From Alphaproteobacteria bacterium (GTDB lineage: Bacteria > Pseudomonadota > Alphaproteobacteria > Rhizobiales > Rhizobiaceae), in contig JANSYK010000003.1 in the NCBI GenBank assembly GCA_024742485.1, positions 124,001 to 188,000 of the forward strand: DNA of 64,000 nucleotides, read 5' to 3'. The translations under genes were made by a program, and so were the position numbers. Below, in pieces: positions 56,948 through 64,000 of the stretch. The notes beneath the pieces are model-generated. The model made no database searches and was not told the origin of the DNA. It saw nothing but the letters and a program-made list of their open reading frames with translations. Position 1 is the first letter of the stretch, and the number at the start of each line of letters is the position of its first letter.

Positions 56948-58392
56948 TGCGGCTCACCTGATGCGATGTACGCGGTCTTGACCGTCGTATAGAACTCTTT
57001 TGCGTAGCCGCCTTGCTCACGCGGACCGTATGAACTGTCGCCGCGGCCGCCAAAGGGAACGTGATAGTCCGTTCCGGCGGTCGGCAGATTGACCATGACG
57101 CATCCCGTGCGCGCATGTCTTCGAAAATGTGAGGCACGGGAAAGCGACTGCGTCATGATGCCCGATGTCAACCCGAAACGGGTATCGTTGACCGTCGCGA
57201 GTGCTTCTTCGTAGGAACCCACTTTGATGACACAGGCTATCGGTGCGAACATTTCTTCGCGATTGATCCGCATCGCGTTGTTCGTGCCTGAAAACACCGC
57301 TGGTGCCATGTAATGTCCGTCATGTGCTCGTGTGAGGCGTTCGCCGCCGCACAACAGCTCTGCACCCTCGGACTTGCCGATTTCGATGTAATCCAGATTG
57401 CCTTGAAGCTGCTCGGCACTGACGACTGGACCGATCTGCGTCCCGGCATCGAGAGCATGGCCGACCTTCAGAGCCCTGGCCCCCGCAACAAGTTTCTCGA
57501 CAAATGCATCATGGACGTGCTCGTGCACGACCAGCCGGGATGACGCCGTGCATTTTTGACCTGTTCCGCCAAATGCACCATTGAGAGCACAGGAAACCGC
57601 GAGATCAAGATCGCAGTCGTCCATGACGGCCAGTGCGTTCTTTGAGCCCATTTCAAGCTGTACCCTGGTGAAGTTTTGCGCGGCTGCCGTAATACCCTTT
57701 CCCACGGGGACGGAGCCCGTGAATGAAATCGCATCAACCTTTCCGCTTTCGACCAGATGCTGGCCGATGGCCTTGCCGGAACCCATAACGAGGTTGAAAA
57801 GTCCGGCGGGGAGTTTTTGCCTCGAAACGATATCGGCAAAGGCAGCGGCGGACGCAGGCGTGATGTTGGCCGGTTTCCAGACAACCGCATTGCCGAACGC
57901 CAGGGCAGGGGCGATTTTCCAACTCGCCGTTGCGACCGGAAAGTTCCACGGTGATATCACGGCGACTATGCCGACCGGTTCGCGCCGGATGTCGATTTCA
58001 ATGTTTGCGCGGGTGGAATCGGCAGTGTCGCCAATCTGGCGCAGGCACTCCGCTGCAAAATAGGTAAAAAACTGGCCGGCCCGATGGACTTCACCAATCC
58101 CTTCGGCTCGCGGTTTTCCTTCTTCGCGGGAAAGCAGTTCCCCAAGCTCTGCAGCGCGTGAGATCATTTCCTGACCGATGCCCATCAAAGCGTCATACCG
58201 CGCTTCGATACCGGCATTTTGCCATTGGATCTGTGCTTCAGCGGCGGCATCCAGGGCCAACTCCAGCTGACCCGTGTCTGCCTGCGCGAAGCGACCGATC
58301 ACGTCCGAAAGATCTGATGGGTTCCGGTTCTCGATTTCGGCTTCGCCGTTGGTCCAGTTCCCGGCGATGAAATTTCGCTGCTCAATCGTCAT
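56944..58392 (-). CDS. Aldehyde dehydrogenase (ketoglutarate-semialdehyde-dehydrogenase-like)
   Basis: MTIEQRNFIAGNWTNGEAEIENRNPSDLSDVIGRFAQAD; VQLEMGSKNALAVMDDCDLDLAVSCALNGAFGGTGQKCTASSRLVV (Glu and Cys catalytic regions). Confidence 0.92.
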   Translation of the reverse strand: MTIEQRNFIAGNWTNGEAEIENRNPSDLSDVIGRFAQADTGQLELALDAAAEAQIQWQNAGIEARYDALMGIGQEMISRAAELGELLSREEGKPRAEGIGEVHRAGQFFTYFAAECLRQIGDTADSTRANIEIDIRREPVGIVAVISPWNFPVATASWKIAPALAFGNAVVWKPANITPASAAAFADIVSRQKLPAGLFNLVMGSGKAIGQHLVESGKVDAISFTGSVPVGKGITAAAQNFTRVQLEMGSKNALAVMDDCDLDLAVSCALNGAFGGTGQKCTASSRLVVHEHVHDAFVEKLVAGARALKVGHALDAGTQIGPVVSAEQLQGNLDYIEIGKSEGAELLCGGERLTRAHDGHYMAPAVFSGTNNAMRINREEMFAPIACVIKVGSYEEALATVNDTRFGLTSGIMTQSLSRASHFRRHARTGCVMVNLPTAGTDYHVPFGGRGDSSYGPREQGGYAKEFYTTVKTAYIASGEPQ

Positions 58393-58482
58393 TTTTCCTC
58401 CCGGCGCAGGATTGGTTTTGCCGGCCCCGCACATCCAGACGGACTATGGACTTGCCGCATTATTTAAGTCAAAATCAAACTT

Positions 58483-58498
58483 CTGAAGAAAATTTCAG
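58483..58498. promoter_or_regulatory. Dyad in the ALDH/LysR divergent region
   Basis: CTGAA-GAAAAT-TTCAG, immediately upstream of the LysR TTG start. Confidence 0.3.
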
Positions 58499-58503
58499 GA
58501 AAC

Positions 58504-59403
58504 TTGAAATTGGCGATCAAGGTCGAAATGCTCCGTTGCTTTGCAACCGTTGCCCGAAGTGGAAACCTTGCAGATGCCGCTGATCGACTCGGGCGCACGC
58601 CTTCCGCTATCTCAATGATGTTGAAACAGCTGGAAGACCATTTGGGTGCGCCGCTCTTTGAAGCTGGGCGTAAAAGCAAACTGACAGCGCTGGGTGTCTT
58701 TGCGTTGGACGAAGCTTCGCGTGAGCTTGATCATTTCGACCGCGCGGTCCTGTCGATTGAGCATTTTGCCAGGGCGAAATCCGGCCTGGTGCGAATTGCC
58801 GTTGTGCCCTCCGTTGCCGAGACCATCCTGCCCGATATTGTGCGGGCGTTCCTGGCCGATCACCCGGATGTCCATATCGATGTCAGAGATATGGATTCGG
58901 CCGGTGTTATCCGAGAAATCGGACGTGAGCGAGCTGATCTGGGGATTGCCACAGGGGAGGGGGCGAACACCGACATCGCGCGCGAAGAACTGTTTTGTGA
59001 TGTGTTTGGCATTGTATGCCGAAACGATCATCCTCTTGTCAGGTCCCATTCCCCGGTGACCTGGAGCGACCTCTCCCCATGGCCATTCCTCGCCAATGGC
59101 ACCTGTGAACAGATACCGGACCAGTATCTTCGCAGCGTCACCACCGCCTCGAAAATGATGATTCACAATACGACATCCCTCCTGGCGCTGGTCCGCGCCG
59201 GAGTCGGCATAACGGCACTGCCGCAACTGGTCGCTGAACGCTCGGACGCTTCCATTTCGTTCCTGCCGGTTGCGGGAACCCAGACAAAACGACGCATCGA
59301 TTTGTTGCGCCGTACCCACAGGCGCCTTTCACCGGCCGCGGACGCGTTCGAAACAGCGATTCGGGAGGCAATTTTGCATAGAAGGACCAGTCAGGCGCGA
59401 TGA
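58504..59403 (+). CDS. LysR family transcriptional regulator
   Basis: MLRCFATVARSGNLADAADRLGRTPSAISMMLKQLEDHLGAPLFEAGRKSKLTALG. Track start 58504 is TTG; alternative ATG at 58528. Confidence 0.95.
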   Translation: MKLAIKVEMLRCFATVARSGNLADAADRLGRTPSAISMMLKQLEDHLGAPLFEAGRKSKLTALGVFALDEASRELDHFDRAVLSIEHFARAKSGLVRIAVVPSVAETILPDIVRAFLADHPDVHIDVRDMDSAGVIREIGRERADLGIATGEGANTDIAREELFCDVFGIVCRNDHPLVRSHSPVTWSDLSPWPFLANGTCEQIPDQYLRSVTTASKMMIHNTTSLLALVRAGVGITALPQLVAERSDASISFLPVAGTQTKRRIDLLRRTHRRLSPAADAFETAIREAILHRRTSQAR

Positions 59404-59607
59404 GCTGCAGGTTCAGTGAAACGGCACGGCTGGACATGCGAATTGCCTCTTGCCGACGGCCTGTTGATTGTGGCAGGTTCCACGCTGATATAAGGTTCTG
59501 GACAACCTGATCACCGGTTCGCCGGGATGGATATATTCCGGAATGAAATCGGGCGATGCCCCTCTATATAGATCAACGACAAAGAGCCCTGGACGACAGG
59601 AGAATCC

Positions 59608-60468
59608 ATGCAGTATCACACGCCTGGCAGTTTTGAAGATGCCATCGCGATTGCTTCCTTTGCGGAAGGGGTGACACGTTTTCTGGCGGGTGGCACCGAC
59701 GTATTGGTGCAGCTGCGCGCGGATATCGTGACACCCGACAACCTGATCGATGTCAAACACATCGATGGCGTCACGAAGATCGAGCGCGAAGATAGCGGTT
59801 GGCGAATCGGCATCGCCGTCTCTGGAGCGGAAATGTCGGAACATCCCGACTTGCACAACGAATGGCCGGGCATCGTTGAGGCGATGGACCTTGTTGGCTC
59901 GACCCAGATACAGGGTCGGGCCACACTGACCGGAAATCTGTGCAACGGTTCGCCGGCAGCCGACAGCGTTCCCGCGATGATCGCGGCGGGCGTGTCCGTT
60001 TCCGTGGCGGGGCCAAACGGCACCAGGAAGGTAGCGGTCGAAGACATTCCGGTTGCGCCGGGGCGGACCAGCCTTGAAAAGGGTGAATTGATCAGCGCGG
60101 TGCACATTCCCGCGCGCGGAAGCGATGGCGCAGATGCCTATCTTCGCTTCATTCCAAGAACCGAAATGGACATAGCCGTCGTCGGGTGTGGCGTGAATCT
60201 GCGCCGGGACGGTAAGACGATCACCGAAGCACGGGTGTCGCTGGGCGCGGTCGCGCCGACTGCCTTGCTCGTTGAAGAGGCGGCCGAGGCCATAATCGGC
60301 ACGGCGCTTGACGATGCGGCCCTTGAGACGCTGGCGGCGGCTGCCTCGGCCGCCTGCAACCCGATCGATGACAAACGCGGAACCATTAAATTCCGCAAGC
60401 ATGTGGCGGGCGTGTTGGCAAGACGCACCGCAAAGATAGCCTATGAGCGGGCAGGAGCGTCAATATGA
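59608..60468 (+). CDS. FAD-binding subunit of xanthine dehydrogenase/CO dehydrogenase family (CoxM-like)
   Basis: MQYHTPGSFEDAIAIASFAEGVTRFLAGGTDVLVQLR...GSTQIQGRATLTGNLCNGSPAADSVPAM. Confidence 0.93.
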   Translation: MQYHTPGSFEDAIAIASFAEGVTRFLAGGTDVLVQLRADIVTPDNLIDVKHIDGVTKIEREDSGWRIGIAVSGAEMSEHPDLHNEWPGIVEAMDLVGSTQIQGRATLTGNLCNGSPAADSVPAMIAAGVSVSVAGPNGTRKVAVEDIPVAPGRTSLEKGELISAVHIPARGSDGADAYLRFIPRTEMDIAVVGCGVNLRRDGKTITEARVSLGAVAPTALLVEEAAEAIIGTALDDAALETLAAAASAACNPIDDKRGTIKFRKHVAGVLARRTAKIAYERAGASI

Positions 60469-60944
60469 GCATGGTTCACGTGACCGCGACGGTCAATGAT
60501 GATGAGGTGGAGTTTCTATGTGACCCGCGCGAAACGCTTCTGGACGTTTTGCGCGACAGGCTTGGCCTGACGGGCGCGAAGGAAGGGTGCGGAACCGGAG
60601 ACTGCGGAGCCTGTTCGGTCACTGTCGATGGAAGGCTGGTCTGCTCCTGCCTCATGTTGGGAGCCGAGGCAGAAGGCAAATCCATCGCCACGGTTGAAGG
60701 GATCGCCGATGGGGAAAACCTTCATCCGTTGCAGGAAAAGTTCATTGAACATGCGGCGCTTCAGTGCGGCATCTGCACCCCCGGCATTCTTGTCGCAACC
60801 AAGGCACTGCTGGAAAAGAACCCCGATCCGACTGAAACGGAAGTCCGCTATTGGCTGGCCGGCAATCTGTGCCGCTGCACGGGCTACGACAAAATCATCC
60901 GGGCGGTAATGGACACCGCTTCCGATCTCAGAAAGGCATCCTGA
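60465..60944 (+). CDS. 2Fe-2S subunit of xanthine dehydrogenase family (CoxS-like)
   Basis: GAKEGCGTGDCGACSVTVDGRLVCSCLML...LQCGICTPGILVATKALL...AGNLCRCTGYDKII. Confidence 0.96.
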   Translation: MSMVHVTATVNDDEVEFLCDPRETLLDVLRDRLGLTGAKEGCGTGDCGACSVTVDGRLVCSCLMLGAEAEGKSIATVEGIADGENLHPLQEKFIEHAALQCGICTPGILVATKALLEKNPDPTETEVRYWLAGNLCRCTGYDKIIRAVMDTASDLRKAS

Positions 60945-63193
60945 TGAGCTCTGAAATGGATAGACCAAACGGCTTCAAATTCGTTGGCACCCGCCCGGAC
61001 CGACCAGACGGAATGGACAAGGTCACCGGTCGTGCGAAATTCGGCGCAGATGCCACGGCGCCAGGCATGTTGCATGCGGCTATCGTGCGTTCGCCGCACG
61101 CCCATGCGAAAATCCTGAAGATCGACAGCACCAAAGCCGAAGCCATGAAAGAGGTGAAGGCCGTTGTCACGCGGGCTGATTTCGCCGAAGGCCTCACCGG
61201 GGAAAACTGGAACATTCTGGAAAACGTCATGGCCGGTGACAAGGCTCTCTATGACGGTCATGCCGTTGCCGCGGTCGCGGCCACCACCCCCTTGGCAGCA
61301 AGGGATGCTGCCAAATTGATCGCCGTCGAATATGAAGTGCTGCCGCACGTGACGGATGTTGACAAGGCGATGGCCGAGGGTGCTCCGGTCATTCGTGAAG
61401 GCGCGGCCGACAAATCCGTTCCGGACGGTCTCCATGCCAATGTCGTCCGTTATCACGAGAGCGGACATGGCGATGTCGAAGCAGGCTTTGCCGAGGCCGA
61501 TCTGGTGGTGGAAGAGAGCTTCAAAACCGAGGCCACCCATCAGGGATACATCGAGCCTCACGCCTGTCTCGGTCAGTTGGGTTCTGACGGCAAAGGCGAG
61601 CTCTGGTGCTGCACGCAGGGTCACTTCATCGTTCAGAAAACCTGTGCCGCGCTGATTGGTATCGAAGCCAGCCAGCTTCGGGTCACGGCCTCGGAAATCG
61701 GTGGCGGGTTTGGCGGCAAGACGACCGTGTTCATCGAACCCGTTGCGCTTGCATTGTCGCGCAAGGCCAACCGGCCGGTCAAACTGGTGATGAGCCGCTC
61801 CGAGGTCTTCCGTGCAACCGGACCGACATCGTCCACCTCGATGGATGTCAAGATCGGCATGACCAGGGATGGGACGATTACGGCAGGTGAGGGCGTTTTC
61901 CGCCTGCAGGGCGGAGCCTTTCCGGGTGCGCCTGCGGATTTGACCGCCATGTGCGCCTTCGCGCCCTATGCGCTCAAAAACGTCAAACAGACCGGTTACG
62001 ACGTCATGTCGAACCGTCCCAAGCAGGCGGCCTATCGCGCGCCAGGTTCTCCGATGGCGGCGTTTGCCGTGGAATCGGTGATCGACGAGCTCTGCAAGAA
62101 ACTCGATCTCGATCCGGTTGAGGTCCGACTGAAAAACGCGTCGAAGGAAGGCACCAAATCATCGTTTGGACCGCGCTTCGATCGAATTGGACTTGTGGAG
62201 ACCCTCGAGGCCGCCAAGGCACACCCACATTATTCCGCACCCTTGGAACCAGGTCAGGGCAGGGGCCTGTCCTGCGGCTTCTGGTTCAACCATGGTGGCG
62301 AAACATCCGTTTCCCTGTCTCTATCGGAAGATGGTACGGTTGCACTTTCTGTCGGCACCCCGGACATTGGCGGTTCGCGTGCATCAATGTGCTTGATGGT
62401 CGCAGAAGAGTTGGGAATCCCTTACGAGAATGTCCGCACCACGATCGCGGACACTGCCACCCTGGGCTACAATGATGTCAGCCACGGATCCCGTGTCACA
62501 TACGCCAGCGGGCTCGCGGCGATCAAGGCTGCGAGGGACGTGGTCAACAAGCTGTGCGCACGCGCGGCAAACAAGTGGGGCATCGACAAGGAAGCGGTGA
62601 TCTGGGAAGACGGTTGCGCCAAGCCGGCCGGTCCCAACGCCGGTGATTTCGAGCCATTGCCACTGGCCAGGATCGCGCGAACCATGGGACGCACCGGTGG
62701 TCCGATCTCAGGCCATTTCGAAGCGACGCCTGAAGGTGCCGGCATGAGTTTTGCGACCCATATTGTCGACGCGGAAGTGGACGGAGAAACCGGCCAGACG
62801 AAAGTGACCCGTTACACAGTGGTTCAGGATGCCGGCAAGGCCATCCATCCCTCCTATGTGGAGGGCCAGTTCCAGGGCGGTGCGGCACAGGGTATCGGCT
62901 GGGCACTGAACGAGGAATATATCTATGGCGAAGATGGGCGTCTGCAAAACGCCGTGTTCCTCGATTATCGGATCCCGGTTGCCTCCGATCTTCCGATGAT
63001 CGATACGGTCATCGTCGAAGTGCCGAATCCAGGTCATCCTTATGGAGTGCGCGGAGTTGGAGAAACCTCGATCTGTCCACCGCTGGCTGCCATTGCCAAT
63101 GCGGTTTCCGATGCCGCCGGCGTTCGGCTAACGGAATTGCCGATGTCACCACCGCGTATTCTGGATGCGCTGGAGCGGCAGGCCCATGGTTGA
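60944..63193 (+). CDS. Molybdopterin-binding subunit of xanthine dehydrogenase family
   Basis: MSSEMDRPNGFKFVGTRPDRPDGMDKVTGRAKFGADATAPGMLHAAIVRSPHAHAKIL...GGGFGGKTTVFIEP...QAAYRAPGSPMAAFAVESVIDELC...YGVRGVGETSICPPLAAIANAV. Starts inside a TGATG junction with the 2Fe-2S gene. Confidence 0.95.
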   Translation: MSSEMDRPNGFKFVGTRPDRPDGMDKVTGRAKFGADATAPGMLHAAIVRSPHAHAKILKIDSTKAEAMKEVKAVVTRADFAEGLTGENWNILENVMAGDKALYDGHAVAAVAATTPLAARDAAKLIAVEYEVLPHVTDVDKAMAEGAPVIREGAADKSVPDGLHANVVRYHESGHGDVEAGFAEADLVVEESFKTEATHQGYIEPHACLGQLGSDGKGELWCCTQGHFIVQKTCAALIGIEASQLRVTASEIGGGFGGKTTVFIEPVALALSRKANRPVKLVMSRSEVFRATGPTSSTSMDVKIGMTRDGTITAGEGVFRLQGGAFPGAPADLTAMCAFAPYALKNVKQTGYDVMSNRPKQAAYRAPGSPMAAFAVESVIDELCKKLDLDPVEVRLKNASKEGTKSSFGPRFDRIGLVETLEAAKAHPHYSAPLEPGQGRGLSCGFWFNHGGETSVSLSLSEDGTVALSVGTPDIGGSRASMCLMVAEELGIPYENVRTTIADTATLGYNDVSHGSRVTYASGLAAIKAARDVVNKLCARAANKWGIDKEAVIWEDGCAKPAGPNAGDFEPLPLARIARTMGRTGGPISGHFEATPEGAGMSFATHIVDAEVDGETGQTKVTRYTVVQDAGKAIHPSYVEGQFQGGAAQGIGWALNEEYIYGEDGRLQNAVFLDYRIPVASDLPMIDTVIVEVPNPGHPYGVRGVGETSICPPLAAIANAVSDAAGVRLTELPMSPPRILDALERQAHG

Positions 63194-63431
63194 AGTCACA
63201 CTGTGGTCCGGCCTCAAATCCTTCACGGATGGCCAAACCACGGTTGAGGTGGAGGCCACCAATGTCGGCGAGGTGCTGCGCGGCCTCGTCGAACTCTACC
63301 CGGAGCTTGAAGCCCCCATTGAAGCGGGAGTGTCAGTCGCCGTCGATGGTCGCATCATTGCCAGCAGCCTGACAGAGCCGGTTCAGCCCGACAGCGAAGT
63401 CTATCTGCTGCAGCAACTGAAGGGCGGCTGA
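63186..63431 (+). CDS. MoaD/ThiS-like ubiquitin-fold protein
   Basis: MVEVTLWSGLKSFTDGQTTVEVEATNVGEVLRGLVELYPELEAPIEAGVSVAVDGRIIASSLTEPVQPDSEVYLLQQLKGG; ends in GG; overlaps the upstream stop. Confidence 0.85.
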   Translation: MVEVTLWSGLKSFTDGQTTVEVEATNVGEVLRGLVELYPELEAPIEAGVSVAVDGRIIASSLTEPVQPDSEVYLLQQLKGG

Positions 63432-63458
63432 ACTCGAATCAGAGTATGGTCGGTCTGT

Positions 63459-64000
63459 TCAGCGGACGTTCCAGCCGCGTCCCTCGGTTCCGAACAGTTC
63501 ATATCCGTCAGCCGTAACCGCGACCGTATCCTCGAGCTTGATGAAGCCACGGCGAGGGTGAAGCATGGTTGTTTCGACCGAGATCACCATACCCTCTAGG
63601 AGCGGCCGGATGGCATCCACGCCCTCATAGGCCACCGGGTGGTTGGTCATCAGGAACGGCACCTCATGACTGATCACGCCCATGCCATGGGCGAAGAAGT
63701 CCGTGCAGGCCTTGTTGGTCTGCTGTGCCAATACACCCTGGGCGTGGGAGATCATGTCACCGCCGATCGTGCCTGGCGCAATTTTGGAAAACGCGGCCTG
63801 TTGGACGGTTTCGACCTCTGCCAAAAGGTCCTCGAGCTCGGCATCCGGTTCCCCGAGAACACCCATGCGACAGATATCGCCGATATAACCTCGAAGGTTT
63901 CCGCCAGAGTCGATTGACAGCACATCACCATCATTCCATTTCTGCTCAGAGGCCGCCCGATTGTGACTGGCACCGAGTGTCAGCAGGCAGTATTCGAACT
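63459..64000 (-). CDS. M24 (Xaa-Pro aminopeptidase-like) peptidase, N-terminus beyond window
   Basis: FEYCLLTLGASHNRAASEQKWNDGDVLSIDSGGNLRGYIGDICRM...FFAHGMGVISHEVPF...VISVETTMLHPRRGFIKLEDTVAVTADGYELF. Confidence 0.88.
   Translation of the reverse strand, partial: FEYCLLTLGASHNRAASEQKWNDGDVLSIDSGGNLRGYIGDICRMGVLGEPDAELEDLLAEVETVQQAAFSKIAPGTIGGDMISHAQGVLAQQTNKACTDFFAHGMGVISHEVPFLMTNHPVAYEGVDAIRPLLEGMVISVETTMLHPRRGFIKLEDTVAVTADGYELFGTEGRGWNVR

Noticed and set aside
1-64000. Mobile elements, prophage, toxin-antitoxin or CRISPR/defence island
   Set aside because: No transposase, integrase, tRNA-adjacent repeat, phage structural gene or regularly spaced repeat array was seen; the content is metabolic.

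Overview
This is a 64 kb, high-GC chromosomal window with the gene content and style of an alphaproteobacterium (probably Hyphomicrobiales/Rhizobiales-like; inferred, not tested). It is dense with transport and catabolic operons. I found no tRNA, rRNA, CRISPR array, phage or transposon signature. Left to right: (1) a carbohydrate ABC-transporter and oxidoreductase/isomerase operon with a LacI regulator (1-10.8 kb); (2) a divergent ftsH / lon-like protease stress locus with a universal-stress-like protein, an APC permease and an acyl-CoA synthetase-GNAT fusion, carrying three FNR/FixK-type boxes (10.8-20.3 kb); (3) a SARP(BTAD)-alpha/beta-hydrolase fusion regulator flanked by two genes whose upstream regions share three ACAACG-type direct repeats on an exact 12-bp period (20.9-24.2 kb); (4) a peptidoglycan-recycling island: murA paralogue, BadF-type sugar kinase, murQ, dipeptide-type ABC importer, serine hydrolase, anmK and MurR/RpiR regulator, with a shared 13-bp palindrome (24.4-36.5 kb); (5) a CoA-transferase / MaoC / ribose-type ABC / IclR / RraA / AroE-like cluster (36.6-44.7 kb); (6) a DUF2194-like protein, a glycosyltransferase and a protein with an internal signal-peptide-like segment before a beta-barrel-like domain (44.7-49.4 kb); (7) an ArsR-SRPBCC pair with a perfect 18-bp inverted repeat (49.6-50.4 kb); (8) a BCCT / dipeptidase / ALDH / Ldh / DUF3726 cluster with an uncharacterised 566-aa protein (50.5-59.4 kb); (9) a three-subunit molybdenum hydroxylase followed by a MoaD-like gene (59.6-63.4 kb) and a truncated M24 peptidase. 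The most novel-looking signals are the SARP-hydrolase circuit, the complementary degeneration of the two ATPases in the first ABC transporter, the recycling island with its embedded murA, and the internal-signal barrel protein. All family calls are by eye from the translations; no searches were run.
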